Positions 48,820-61,255 of a DNA stretch of 64,000 nt are shown piece by piece (position 1 is the first letter of the stretch; the number at the start of each line of letters is the position of its first letter). The position numbers and the translations under genes were made by a program. Under the pieces are notes generated by a model. The model was not told where the DNA came from. It worked only from the letters and a program-made list of their open reading frames with translations, and did no database searches. This DNA comes from Acanthacorydalis orientalis (lineage: Eukaryota; Arthropoda; Insecta; Megaloptera; Corydalidae). The stretch is taken from the NCBI GenBank assembly GCA_034766995.1, contig CM068318.1, forward strand, positions 3,701,001 through 3,765,000. The letters run 5' to 3'.

Positions 48820-49850
48820 GCAAATTAATTGTGAGTAACACCTAACTGTACGTTACGACATTGTTTGATGGCATCTGTTCGAAATTTTCTCTTGTTTTTA
48901 CATTGACAAGATAATCAGGCACTTTGAGTAATTGCCAGACCGTAAGTTGTTACAACAGCGACACGTGTAAGAAAAATAAGTTCCAGTGTGGCACGTTCGA
49001 GACGATTCGTTACGGTTTTTTTTACTACATCGTCAAATATATGTATATACGAACATACACACACACACGTACACATATCCATACAAACACGGACATATGA
49101 AATATGTTCTTCGTCGGTGTGTTCGTGTACAGCTGAACAAAAACATCAGTTTTTCATGTAAATCGATAAATATTGATATAATAACAACCGCCGTACATTA
49201 ACTGGAAAACGAGTGTTTTTCCCCTCCTTGCTGTGTGAATTCGTTACAAAGTATGAAAGAATTTCAATAGGTTTTCCTTTATGATTCTCAATGCCGCCAC
49301 TTGAAGACTTCTAGATTGTTGTGCTGGATACTTTCGAATTTAATTCGGATTTCGTGTACACGTCGCATGCTATTTAGTATACTTTGGTTTAATTTTTTTT
49401 AATACCGTGCAATAAAAGAATAATAGTAAGAGTTGTGCTTAAATTATATAGTTAAGTTCTGAATTCAAAGTGCACACGTAACGCGAATGATAATTTTCTA
49501 AATTGTCTTGATGGAAATGGGAAACACGAGCAGGTGCACGACACTATTTTATTTTATTTTTCAAGCGTAACTCTTACAACTGACTCATATGACAAGAAAT
49601 ATATACATTGCAAATATAAAATTACTATAAAAGACAATTTAAGTAAATAATTTCAACACATATACAGTTCAGTTCAGTCTTGTTTATTTATTTAACAGTT
49701 GATTAGCCACGAAATACTTTTTTAATATTAAATATCAACTGAGAAGTAATTTGTTATCTCTTATAACTTTATAACACATTTAATATAAAAAGTTTTAATA
49801 GATATTTTTTTAAAAAAAATCTACTAGTTAATAAATTTTCAATTCTGGTT

Positions 49851-49875
49851 GTATGTATATATATATATATATACG

Positions 49876-49912
<37 letters not shown>

Positions 49913-49968
49913 ATACAAAGAGAGATAGAGAAAGAGAGACATATATGTATATATATATATATATATAT
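49851..49968. repeat. (AT)n(AG)n(AT)n compound microsatellite
   Basis: Two AT blocks, an impure AGAG purine block, then a third AT block. Confidence 0.95.
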
Positions 49969-50298
49969 GAATACTTTAATTTCTTATTTTTCTCTTAATC
50001 AAATTCATGCTACTTAATGTCTTTCTTAAAAAATTGTTAAATATCTTGTAAGAACATATTAATTCTTTATCAAAACATTGAGAGTGTTCGCTTCTGTATC
50101 TTTGATTATTTACAAATATTAAGCATTTTTTTTCATAAAACATTAATAGTTAATGAATATGAAGAACGCACAGTTTTATTAACTAAAAGTAAAACAATCT
50201 TCTTGTCCGTCTCTGTGTGTATTATTTAAGAAAATTTTTTTCTAATTAATCTTTTGAACTTTCTGTATTTTTTATTATTACTTTTCTATACACTTAGA

Positions 50299-50323
50299 TT
50301 ATATATATATATATATATATATA
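50299..50323. repeat. (AT)n microsatellite
   Basis: About 12 units. Confidence 0.9.
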
Positions 50324-52331
50324 AAAGAAGATATGATAATTCAATTTTGAACTCTTTATAATTAATATTAGATCGTTTACAACATTTTTACTAAATATTT
50401 CAGATTATTATAAATTGTTATTTTTTTTATAATTAGATTGTAGAGTTTCAAATTAATCATATATGATAATTATGAAAGTATTTATTAATATAGAAAATCA
50501 AAATAACACTGAATATGTTAATTGCTTTGAACTTATTTTTAATAATAGGACAGAAGAAGAAATAGAATTAAAAATATATTAGGAAGACATTTAAAACAGA
50601 TGTAAATACAAATAAGTAAATTAATTAATAATTGTTAGAGTTTCTTCGATGCAATACGCATGTTTGGTCCAATACGAATCCAGTTATTCAGATTTAATAC
50701 CCTTAATCGATGCAGTTTTCACTTGGAGTTAGTTATTTTGTTATTGGGGATTTAGGGCGCCCGAACACAAATTATAAATTAAAAACACACCCTTTTTGCG
50801 CACTTGCATTCGAATCACCCCTTAGTTTTCACTTGGAGAGTTCATAGTTGATTATTTCCAATGTAACCTATCATATAAAGTGTTAATAGAATATATGTTT
50901 TATCTTCACAACTCTGCCTATATTTAACAAAAATAATATTAAATGAGATTGATTTTAAACTCAAAATCAATTAAATATTTATATGTACCAACTGAAAGAG
51001 AATGACAGTAGTTAAATACAAGAAAGAAAACAAGAACACTTTTTATCCGAATGAATTTGTTCGATGAAAATTGATATAAAAAAGTTAGTCAAAGAAGTGA
51101 TAAAACGTATTGATTCGACTCGAAAATGGATCATTTATTGAATAAACTATCAGGATATTTAAAATTGAATATTCTTAAATCGTCTGTCTTAAGGCTTCTG
51201 CATTGTTTTGACATTAATAACCCATATTTCATTTATGTATGAATACAAATGTAAGTGACTGGTCGAATGCATTTTTCTTCAAATAGAGTGCGATATTATA
51301 TATATATACACGTTTTTACATTTTTGAAATACAAAAATATTAACTGATTTCCAATGATACCAAACTCGATTTACAAATTACCCAAACAAAAGTGTGCTAG
51401 CATCTGTACGATTTTAATTAATAAATATTCTAAACCGATGTTATAAATATCAATTTGTACATCAAACTTCGTTCCGGTATCAAAGTTCATGTCCAAAATT
51501 CTGAAACTTTTTCTCCTTTGTGTGTACGAGGCACTACGCGCCTTTACACACCGACTGAATGAAAAACGTTTACTTACGTCCGACGTCCGCTACATCGTAA
51601 ATCTCTCATCATAACTTTCACTTTGATCAGACTCACTTCTTTACTTCTCATAATAATGAATCATCCGCGAAATTATTTTCTTATCGAGATCGAATTCCGT
51701 ACAAAAGACTTTGACGCTACTGAATTACCACTCTGATTATTCCAATCTAGGATTCATAGTTTTCAGTGGAAGTTTCGAACGTCATGTATTAGTTTAGTGC
51801 GTTTGGAATTTTAGAAATAATAAATTATCCATTGTAGATATTAAGAAATTATACAGGCACGCAGAGATTTACACACATATAAATTTATAACTACTTTTAT
51901 TAAGATAAATACAACCATTTTTTGATTTCAATTAAAATCTTACAAATTTTACATTGCCAAAGATTGATTTTGGAAAAAAATTAACTCTTGGTTCGAATTT
52001 TTCTACATAGAAATAAAATATGATATATTTTTATTAATAGATGAGTTCATGAATCACAACCAAAATCGTTTAGATGTTAGAATTGACTTAATTACTATTT
52101 AATAGCGTTAATTAAAAAAATTATATCATCTTATTTTAATATCTAGTGTATAAATGGCTTATTTCTAAAATCCATCAAACAAAAATAAATCTTTATCTAA
52201 AAAATCTAACTGTTATTTTAATTTATAATTTTTTATTTCAAAAAAATCTCGGTGTTTTAAGTTTTTTTGCATTATGTAACCAGAAAACAGAGTCAACACA
52301 GTAAAAGCCACTCAGTTGAAATGAAATTGAA

Positions 52332-52334
<3 letters not shown>
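50324..52334. other. Gene-free stretch with a duplicated 15-mer
   Basis: AGTTTTCACTTGGAG occurs at about 50713 and again at about 50825, flanking GGGCGCCCGAACAC (50755-50768), which resembles a tRNA-Lys primer-binding site of LTR retroelements. No LTR pair or coding relic was found. A minus-strand donor-like CGGAC/GTAAGTAA lies near 51575. Confidence 0.4.
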
Positions 52335-52378
<44 letters not shown>

Positions 52379-52396
52379 GTTTATATATATATATAC
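52335..52396. repeat. (AT)n microsatellite with GT breaks
   Basis: About 18 pure units, then an interrupted tail. Confidence 0.95.
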
Positions 52397-53300
52397 ACCA
52401 TATTGAGTCATCTGTCTCTTATTCTCTAAATTCTAAATTTCTCTTCTCTATTCTATATTTACTAAACATTTTTCTATTTCTATCTAGTCTGTTCAATAAT
52501 GACTGATAAATAATATTCTAATTTTTTAATAACAATAATAATAAAATATTCGTGTTAATCCGTTGACCCCTTTTATTTTTATGTACAAAATAGTATCAAT
52601 AGAAGAAAATACTAATTATCTATAATTAGTATTATAGATAAAAATATAACCAGTTATATAACGCAAAAATACCTGAAACACTCAGTAGAAGTTTCCTTTT
52701 AAATAATCTAAAACTATGAAACGTCTATCATTTGAATTTTATCTTCAATTACTTTAGCATATTTTTGTTCATGTACATCACATATTCCTTATTCATAAAC
52801 CATATGAAATTAAATATTTGCATATATATAATTTTCAACGAGTCTTTGTCAATTCTCTGTTTATTTTCTTATATTGTTTGAAATGATTCATAAACGTTTG
52901 TTTAACTAGTTCTTGTTACAACTATACAGCGAAACAGACCAAGAAACTTGAAGTTATTAGCAAGTAGATCATTCATATATTTATACAGTATAGAGTATGT
53001 ATTTATAGATGAACAATTCGAATACAGTCTATACTGAGATCTCGCTTGAATCGAATATTATAATTTATTAAATAGATCGATCGAGTAAAAGCTACAAGTT
53101 GAGTGAATAAAGCCGATGATTTCGAGTAATTCAAAACTTTATATGGTAAAAATTAAGTTTATAATAACCTCACTGGATTAAAAAAATATTACACGGCTAG
53201 ATGTATTTTATTTTTCTACTGAATTAAATATTGAAAACCAACGCGTATGTATAATTCGCATGAAAAGAAGCTCTTTTAATTATATAATTGTGTATAAGAC
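52397..53300. other. AT-rich DNA without a gene
   Basis: No opposite end for the truncated mariner copy was found here. Confidence 0.55.
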
Positions 53301-53796
53301 CTATTTTTGACTAAGTAACATTTTTTTAAAGAAAAATAATCTAACGTCGAACTTTTGTGCAAGCTCTCGAATTGTTGGGCGTTGTTCTGCCTTCAGTTGC
53401 TCGTTATGAACTGAAGATGTACGTATGCGACTTTTTTCATCATCTACAAAGCTCTCGTTCCCAACACGAAAGTGTTGGAACCACCACTGCAACATACGTT
53501 CCTTAACAGTACCCACGACAAAAGCATCATTTAGTTTATGAGCAGTTTCTGCTGATTTGCCACCCGTTTTGAACTCGTTCAAAAAATAGCTCTTATTTTC
53601 TCCTCTTGCATCTTTAATTCATTAGCCCAATTTGAAACGAAACGAATAACAAAATCAAAGTCGTTTTTATCGAAATACAGACCGGAAATGTACTCTAAAA
53701 TGAGATTAAAATGAACACGATAAAATGACACTTTCATTGAACGAAATTAAGGTTAGAATTCAGAAAACAAAAATCGTAATTATTTTTCTACCAACA
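53301..53796 (-). mobile_element. Mariner 5' end with truncated transposase, family A
   Basis: The minus-strand start is TGTTGGTAGAAAAATAATT next to a TA (53797-53798), the same terminal type as the MITE at 17062-17350, followed by a shared leader. The coding remnant reads MQEEKIRAIF, a frame break, then NEFKTGGKSAETAHKLNDAF, VKERMLQWWFQHFRVGNES and LKAEQRPTIRELAQKFDVR. These are the paired helix-turn-helix domains of a mariner transposase, including the W..F.RFR-type linker. The frame degenerates near 53330 with no catalytic domain and no opposite terminal repeat seen, so the copy is truncated after the DNA-binding region. Confidence 0.82.
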
Positions 53797-53999
53797 TAAT
53801 AGTACCACATATTGATTTGTTCAGATTTTAAAAGTTCATTCCGATATAAATAAAATATTAGATTCTTTAAAAAGATTTACACAAGCCAATGGAGTTTACA
53901 TAAATAATAAAAGCGCATAAAACTAAACAGCTATGTAGAGCGATCCGTGTCAGTGTACTTACAGAATATAAAATTAATTAAGTCGTCACATTCAGTTCA

Positions 54000-54860
54000 A
54001 AGTTATAAGCGAGACAAAGGCGCTACATCATTCAAAGCCCGTGTACGAAATCCGTGACCGTCTTCGGAATGATTTTTCTTTGTGGAAATAGATTCAGTTC
54101 AAAGATTTTCCGAGTTCTGACCCTCATCTAAAATGTACAGCCTCACTTCTTCTTTCATCATTTGGAATGCAGGTTCAAGTTGTCACACGAACCCTTTATC
54201 GTTCGCCAGGGAATCGACACACAGTGGATATCACTCTAAATCAGAGATCGACAGTCCTAAAATCAGTGCAGCTAGCCAACTGAAATTATTCATGATTTTT
54301 TTTTCTTTTTACTTCGGACACGCGTAGAATTTCAGCCAAGTATTATGTCACACAAATAATAATAATAATATAGTGTTCGGTATAATATTATCAATAAATT
54401 TCAATATTATAAATCTTATAACAATTCTCGTTTACTGATATCGACACATCATAAATTTAAGTGAAGATAGACACACATACCTTAACATTAAAAATGTAGA
54501 CGAACATCATTCGGTTCCGATAATAACGTTCGGCGAGCGAATGTACGTCAGTGCTTGTTAATCTGAAATTATTGTAATGTACATTTCGGTATTGAAACAG
54601 ATTCCGATTCTAGCGTACAAACCATCGACCGGTGGCGTCCGTCGATGCAGAAACGCATCGGTCGCTATTAAGCTATATTACCTTGTTGTAACTAAGGTAA
54701 AAGCTCCAGTATCTCATTAGCGCACTCTTTAGTGTGAAAAACAAACAAGGGCAGTTGCAAAGTACATCTCGACGAGAACGATCTCTCGGTAAAGCTCTTT
54801 AGTTATTCAGCACTGAGTGTCTGGCGAACAGAATTCATAAATATTTGGCACGACGTCGGC
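54000..54860. promoter_or_regulatory. CpG-richer block
   Basis: CCATCGACCGGTGGCGTCCG is followed by AGAAACGCATCGGTCGC, then TTACCTTGTTGTAACTAAGG, an imperfect palindrome. The 64-codon plus frame at 54133 is not recognised. Confidence 0.25.
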
Positions 54861-54925
54861 GAGTTTATCTTTTATCTAAAATATTTGTTTCTGCTTTCAT
54901 TAAAACGTATTTAATGTTGTATATT

Positions 54926-54927
<2 letters not shown>

Positions 54928-54972
<45 letters not shown>
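54928..54972. repeat. (AT)n microsatellite
   Basis: About 22 units. Confidence 0.95.
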
Positions 54973-54977
<5 letters not shown>

Positions 54978-55069
54978 CATGTATACAGTGGCGTAGAAAA
55001 AATAGATAGAACTAAACTTGAACAACGTTAATATCAGAATATTTTCCAATCATGTCAGAAGTAAATTTT

Positions 55070-55215
55070 TCCTGATGCCCTTCCGAAAACGATAGCAACA
55101 CCACAATCAATAATCGACAATGATCAGTAATCAATGAATAAGCTTTTTTAATCAGAAAAAAAATATTTTTGTCCCAGTGAAAAGTCATTTATGAAAATAA
55201 ATATAAACGTTTTAT
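55070..55215 (+). repeat. Family D copy
   Basis: Shares CCGAAAACGATAGCAACACC and GACAATGATCAGTAATCAAT, then TTTAATCAGAAAAAA and GTGAAAAGTCATTTATGAAA with the 15.7- and 48.1-kb copies. Confidence 0.45.
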
Positions 55216-56214
55216 AATTCAAATTTTTTGACTTCATACTAATGCGTTGTCCTGATCTTAATCGTTTCAGATCACATGATTTTGTCTTTTATCACAACTT
55301 TCGACTCTTACGACATCTACAGATAACTAATTGGCATATTTTAGATAGCTCTTCATCCAAAATCCATCCAAAATGACACACTAACAGAAACTAGTAGTAT
55401 AAGAAACTCAAGTAATTCAGAAAGTGGAAAAATTCAAGGACAACTGATAAATTTGTATTGTTGTTATTTATATAAATCTGAACTTCGATACAACGCCATA
55501 CAAGGAGAAACATGTTCAGATTATTACACAATCTTTTCCATTTTTATACCTTTTATTGTATATTTCGACGAAGGTTCGTTATATTTTAATTGTTTTGTAT
55601 AAGAGAAGGTTTCTGTGTAATCAAACAAAATTATTTTTGTCTTATCAGATGATATAATATTTCGTCCTTTTTCAACTGGCTTATTAACATGTTTCAATGC
55701 ATATAGTTACCTTCTACTAAAGTTTCATTTCATTAATAAGAATTTGATCAACTTTCTTAGTCCTCTAATATGCTTATATCCTTTAAAACATTTTTTCAAC
55801 CCATATATTTGTCATCACTGGGCTGACGATCTATCTCTTAACTTAAACTGACAAATTTTAAATTCACTTTTAATATCATCTTATAATAATAAGATTATAA
55901 CAGATTTTTGTACAAATTTTCTTTCCACTTTCTAATTATATGCAAACTAACAAGAGTTTAAAATTTTAGTAAACTTCGACCTAAAACATTCAGAAATAAT
56001 TTTAATTGAATAAAGAATAGTTTAAGTATATAATATAAAATTTATAATAATTATTTATTGTTTTTTTCTATAATTTATCTGAAATTTCAGTGACCGAAAA
56101 AAAACGATACACTTTTCGATTTTTTATTCGTATATTCCATTCTTTAAAAAAAGTACGGGTGGCTGACCCTTTTTAATAAAATCATATTACGTTACGAATT
56201 TTATTAAATAATTA
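55216..56214. other. AT-rich DNA without a gene
   Basis: No frame above 60 codons and no repeat recognised. Confidence 0.6.
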
Positions 56215-56560
56215 ATAATGTCGTTTGTAGAGTCAAACAATCGCTACGACTTCCACTCACTGCGGCCAGAACGACGACATCGTACCGTAAATTCCGATTC
56301 ATTAGTGTGTCGATAGGCGAGCGTAACGTAATTTTTGTACAAACCATTGTATTCAACATTCATTTTACCCTGAAGACTCATCAGACTCGCTTTGTGGCTC
56401 AACTATATACTCGAAGTGTGAGTATATTCGTACGAACGTCGCCGGTGTACGGTAAAGGTGCTTGTCTACAAAGCAGAAAATGAGCTTCGGGGATTTTCGA
56501 CTACATTCAGATGCGGCGATAAAAATGATTGGAAATTGTTATTAAAATTATACCAGCGTA
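56215..56560. promoter_or_regulatory. CpG-rich block
   Basis: It contains ACTGCGGCCAGAACGACGAC and ACGTCGCCGGTGTACGG. No frame of note. Confidence 0.25.
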
Positions 56561-56794
56561 CACACTTATGTTCGAAATTAGCTTTTCGAATAATACACAA
56601 TATTTAAAATAAATTATCGAATCGATCTACATATTTAATATAACATTTCTATTTGAATTCATCATTTCAGAAAATACAAAAAAGACAATTAATGTAAATA
56701 AAATCAATTGTATACTAAATATTTTTCTTTTAAGTTTATTTTTTTGTAAAATTACTAATCAAACGATATTCATATCTATTGATTTTTACACAAG

Positions 56795-56855
56795 TCACAA
56801 AAATTCTGCCCAAAAATTTTCAGTCATTGTCTATTGACCATTTTCAATGACGTTT
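56795..56855 (-). repeat. Family D tail fragment
   Basis: The minus-strand tail reads AATGGTCAATAGACAATGAC then TGAAAATTTTTGGGCAGAA. Weak copy. Confidence 0.35.
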
Positions 56856-57785
56856 CTACCATCCTTAAAACGCTGAGCTTTAAAAAAATCCAAATTTTTA
56901 AAAGTGGGTCTTGTAAGTCTTTAATTCTTTTATCTAAGCATCTTTGTTTATCGCATATACTCGAATGACTCTCTCTTCTTCTTTTGGTTATTTTTCGTAT
57001 TACTGATATGCACTAGTTTATTTTTTAAAAATTGTGATTATTCTGTAGTCATGTCTGAGCTATTTAGACAATAATACTTTCATATATATATATATATATA
57101 TATATACAGCAATGAAGATCAGAAAAATTTATAGATTTTCCTGTATGAAAAGCTATAAGGATGATTATATATAAAAATGAAAATCGGACTTCAGATATCT
57201 ATCTAGGTAATATTCTTTAATTTTACAAAATGATTAATATGCATAAAACTTATTGTTAAGACTACCGTACGAGTAATAGAGCGGCTCTCATGACTGGTTA
57301 TTAATTAATGTTCCATTAGTTCGACTCTTGGTTTGTGGCGTATGCCGTCTTTAATTAATAATACCGTTTATCCCCAATGATTAATTAATTTCAATGTTGA
57401 TAATTCTGTTAACTGATCTCAATAAAAATCGTCTGTCTAACAGAAACCATTATTAAAAAGTAACATAACGTTGTAACGATCAAGACTTTTTATTCGACGT
57501 TTCTCTAGCACGTTCTCGTCCTTTTTCTACTTGAAAACTGTTTCGATGTAGACATCCTCGAGTAGTTTTCTTGTAAATCGTTATTTTTACTTTTCTCTTT
57601 TTTAATATCAACGTTGTTCTTATCAGAAATGTTTTCAGTGTTGCAAGTTGTGTTGGCGATTATAAAAATTTCTATTTAGCCAAATGAGGAAAGGTTTTAA
57701 TGCGTTTGAGGTGTTTGTCTAGGTGATAAATATTTGAAATATTTCAAAAAAAAACTTGTTTCAAAAAATGAAATAATGAATGTTG
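56856..57785. other. Gene-free stretch
   Basis: Repeated TTAATTAAT-type motifs between 57300 and 57390 are the only notable sequence. Confidence 0.55.
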
Positions 57786-57820
<35 letters not shown>

Positions 57821-57833
57821 GGCCAGAGAGAGA
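57786..57833. repeat. (TA)n(GA)n compound microsatellite
   Basis: Six TA units, about 12 GA units, one GGCC break, then more GA. Confidence 0.95.
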
Positions 57834-57929
57834 TGCTTGTGCATGTATATTTAGAGTACCAATGCTATCGACATTCTGTTATCTTTATGACGAAATATTG
57901 TCGAGAATCGTCCGATTCGCACTGAAATA

Positions 57930-58340
57930 TAATACACATCCGCCGCACAGAACCGTATAATATTTCTAACTTTACCCATAATTTTTCACACGCGATAGCA
58001 CATTGTGTCAGCCAAGATTATTTCTGACGCCGGAGTATGTTTTCCACTCTTAGGCGTATTTTTACCACACCGACGCATAAAGTTGATACATTAAGACATG
58101 ACGGCAGTGGCAACCGTGCGAACTTCCCGATATTACAGGGAAGGCCACGCCGTGACCCCGCCATCGTTACTCACCACGTCTACCATAATCTCCAGAGAAT
58201 TGGAATTCTGCTTGGGAACGAACGTGCAGCGGCGAGCTCGGCTGCAGACGTCGACGTCATCGCGAATTCGAGTGCTTTGATACATTGGCTATCGTATTAC
58301 TCGCACGCTATTAAATTCGAACATCACTCTGAATAATTAT
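57930..58340. promoter_or_regulatory. CpG-rich block with several long open frames and a minus-strand donor
   Basis: Three frames are open for 35 to 99 codons. On the minus strand a frame from an ATG at about 58280 runs about 35 codons (ending LEIMVDV) to a consensus donor GTGAGT at 58174 in phase 0, which would suit a first coding exon. On the plus strand 58037-58336 is open for 99 codons. GC-rich sequence lacks stops by chance, so I do not choose between them. Confidence 0.3.
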
Positions 58341-58554
58341 ATTAATTTCGTCGCGTGATCGTTAATGTTTACACAAGATAAGATTGTTTTAACACAAGTA
58401 CTCTTTCTGTTTTTATGCCGATGTGAATAATAACTGTTCCATTGACGAGCATGTCGAATATTATATTTTTTATCTTGAAACATCCAAACATACCACATAT
58501 ATACAATTTCAGTTTTAAAAAAATACTCGTGTTTATTAAAAATTAACAATTTAT

Positions 58555-58890
58555 TAAATGTATGAATTAATTCTATGCCTTTAAATTGAATCCATCATAA
58601 TTCTGTTTTCAATTGAAATATTTTCCAATCATTTTAGGACTTTGAAATGTCGACCTTAACATTTAACACTGTATATATTGGTCGAGCAGTTGACATAACC
58701 TCACAAAACAGTAATGAAGAAGATGATGTCAGAAAAGCAGCATATTAGACTTACTTTTCGAATTCTAATTGAAAAAAAATGCTGCCAAAGCGAATTCAGC
58801 TTTGAGGGAAAGTGTTATGACGCATAAAACATACAAAAAAATGCTAAAACAGTGGAAGAGGTTTAAAAATTCATTACAAATTCTTCCGCC
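58555..58890 (+). mobile_element. Family C mariner-like element with N-terminal transposase relic
   Basis: After the terminal TTAATTCTATGCCTTTAAA and a leader of about 150 bases, the plus strand encodes MMSEKQHIRLTFRILIEKK and then, after a one-base frame change, NAAKANSALRESVMTHKTYK followed by KMLKQWKRFKN. This matches the first helix-turn-helix of mariner-type transposases (consensus like NAAEATRNI...RTCQRWFERFKNG). The frame fails after that. It is the clearest coding relic of this family in the window. Confidence 0.72.
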
Positions 58891-60239
58891 ATCTTTTTTT
58901 CAGCAAGGGACTCGTCAGATACATGATAGATTGAGAAAAGTTATATAAAATAATGGAGGAAAATTTTAGAATTGAAATATATTCAGTAAACATTCATTTT
59001 CTATAAAAAAGCAGAATTAATTTTGTAAACTTAATAGATTTATTATCATATAAACTGTAGACTATTTTAAAACCAAAGATCTTGAAATATCAATATTTTT
59101 ATAATTACATTCCTTTATTTTCTAAATCGTATAAAAATCAAAATATTTGTTTACATTTTATCAACAATCCGAATCAGTATGAAAAACCATATCCATTAAT
59201 CACTGATTTACTTTAATACAACTCGTGTTTTGAATAAAAATATCTTACAATTTAAATTTTCTTTAATAGAAATGAACGTAACAGCAAATTATTCAACGAG
59301 TTAAATATTCAACAAAATTTAAATATTCAATTAGTAATAGTTGCAAACTTCATTCCCGCTAGGAATTTTATTTACTCAAGTAAATAAATTTATAATTATT
59401 AATAATTATATATATATATATATATATATGTTTTTAATACTCAAAATTCGAACTTAATACTAGAAGAAATAAATTTTTGAACTAAATTTACTTGAAAATT
59501 GATAAATTTTATTAAGTTTTTATTTATAATTGAATAAGAAATTTCTATTAACAATTTTCTGTTTCAAGAAATATTTTCACTATATATTTTTAGTATATAT
59601 ATATATATATATATATTAAACGTTTTTTTTAAAAAAAATGATAATTAACTACAAATTAATTTGAAGTAGAAGAATATTATCTCAGTCTTTTTAAAGGTCA
59701 TAGACGGTAATGAAAATTTGATTGAAGCTACATTCATGTCCAAAATAAAAAATAATTTAATTTAAATTCAAATCAGTATAATTTCTTTAATGGTTAGTAT
59801 TTTGATATTCTGTTGATTTAGTAAATTGGGCGTGAATTTTAAAAATCAGTACCTGTATTCAATTAAATAAAGGATGGAAAAACTGTATTATCACAAAGAT
59901 TACGTTTTTTACAATTCAAGATTTTCGAAAAAAACTATATATTTCTTAAAATAATATTATTTGAAATTTTATTGACATTTATATACACATTGATGTTTTT
60001 TTTATAAAAAAATTGTCATTTTTTGTTGAATATGTTGTTATAAAAAAATAGTTGGGTATCATTTAATAACTTCAGATCCTATCATAGATTTGATTTATTT
60101 TTTATACATTCCGATACACAGATTTTTTATATTATGTATATTATATATATATAGGAAGTGAATATAAGTTCGAATATTTTTCAAACTAATTCCACTAGAA
60201 AATAATTAGGATTCATAAGTTCGGAATTATGTAACAAAA
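58891..60239. other. AT-rich DNA without a gene
   Basis: The continuation expected for the family C transposase is absent. Confidence 0.6.
59407..59617. repeat. Two short (AT)n runs
   Basis: Runs at 59407-59430 and 59594-59617 in otherwise featureless AT-rich DNA. Confidence 0.85.
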
Positions 60240-60510
60240 GGACATCGGGCGTGCACTGAGCGAGTAATAAAATTTCAAATATTTGTGGTAACGTCTTTGA
60301 AACGCTTCAGTTCTAGTTATCAAAGAAAGTTTTGGGTTGACGGTCTCCCGTCTGTGGAAATTTCTCTGCCAGTGCGCCAATTTGTTCCCGCAGATGTCAA
60401 CAACTGTAGTGAAATCCGTTAAAGATCCGGTTTTAGTACCCTATTTTGGGGGTGCAGATATTAAATTGATAGAAAGTTTATTCCTTTATGGATGAATGAA
60501 GTAGGGTAAG
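60240..60510 (+). other. CpG-richer block with a 33-codon ORF
   Basis: An ATG at 60394 directly follows an acceptor-like TTGTTCCCGCAG and opens 33 codons (start MSTTVVKSVKDPVLVPYFGG) to a TGA at 60495. A donor-like GTAAG follows at 60506. The peptide looks less random than its surroundings but I do not recognise it. It could be a small ORF, a transposon relic or chance. Confidence 0.22.
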
Positions 60511-60666
60511 ATTATATCTATACTCTCGTTATAATTATCCAACTATATTGTGGTTTCTCGACTTAGAATTTAAATTAATTTGGTCAGATGTAATAAGGAG
60601 CTGTACGATTTGAAATTGAACATTCATACGCATATATGCAAGACTTTACTACTATTTCTTCTACTA

Positions 60667-60696
60667 TATATTTATATATATATATATATATATATG
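60667..60696. repeat. (AT)n microsatellite
   Basis: About 14 units. Confidence 0.9.
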
Positions 60697-61214
60697 AAAA
60701 AAACAAAGGCACATTTCCTCATCTATTTTATTTTCGCAAGAAATTTGCATGAACTCTGCTTGCTGATCTTGACTACAAAGTATGTCAAAATCGTAACAAC
60801 AACTTAAACTAAAAACAAAACAGAAAAATATATTTATGTTATTTTTTTTAAAAAAAAAGCCCTGTCAAAAACATGTTTTATGTGATTTCATAAACCCACT
60901 CAATTGTATCCCGTAGTAAGAATGTATGAAAAAATAGATGAAGTTTAACATGTCACATGTAATTTAATGGGATGTATAAACATGACAATCTACAAATTCG
61001 AAAATTCTGCAAATCGTTTCACAAGAAAATTATGCAAATCGAATTTCGCAATATAATTTTGTTTTTGATTCCGATGAAAGCTCTTGCAACTTCTAAATAT
61101 AGATTCTACTAAAATATTGTAACATTGTACACAATTTTTAGTCAGTCTTTATTTCAATATCTCTTTTATTTTATTTGTCTTTCCATTTATACATTTCTGG
61201 ATTAATTTTTGAAA

Positions 61215-61217
<3 letters not shown>

Positions 61218-61253
<36 letters not shown>
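61218..61253. repeat. (AT)n microsatellite
   Basis: About 18 units. Confidence 0.95.

Positions 61254-61255
<2 letters not shown>

Noticed and set aside
57270..57360. Possible tRNA or tRNA-derived SINE (GTTCGACTC-like T-loop)
   Set aside because: No acceptor stem, D-arm or anticodon stem could be paired.
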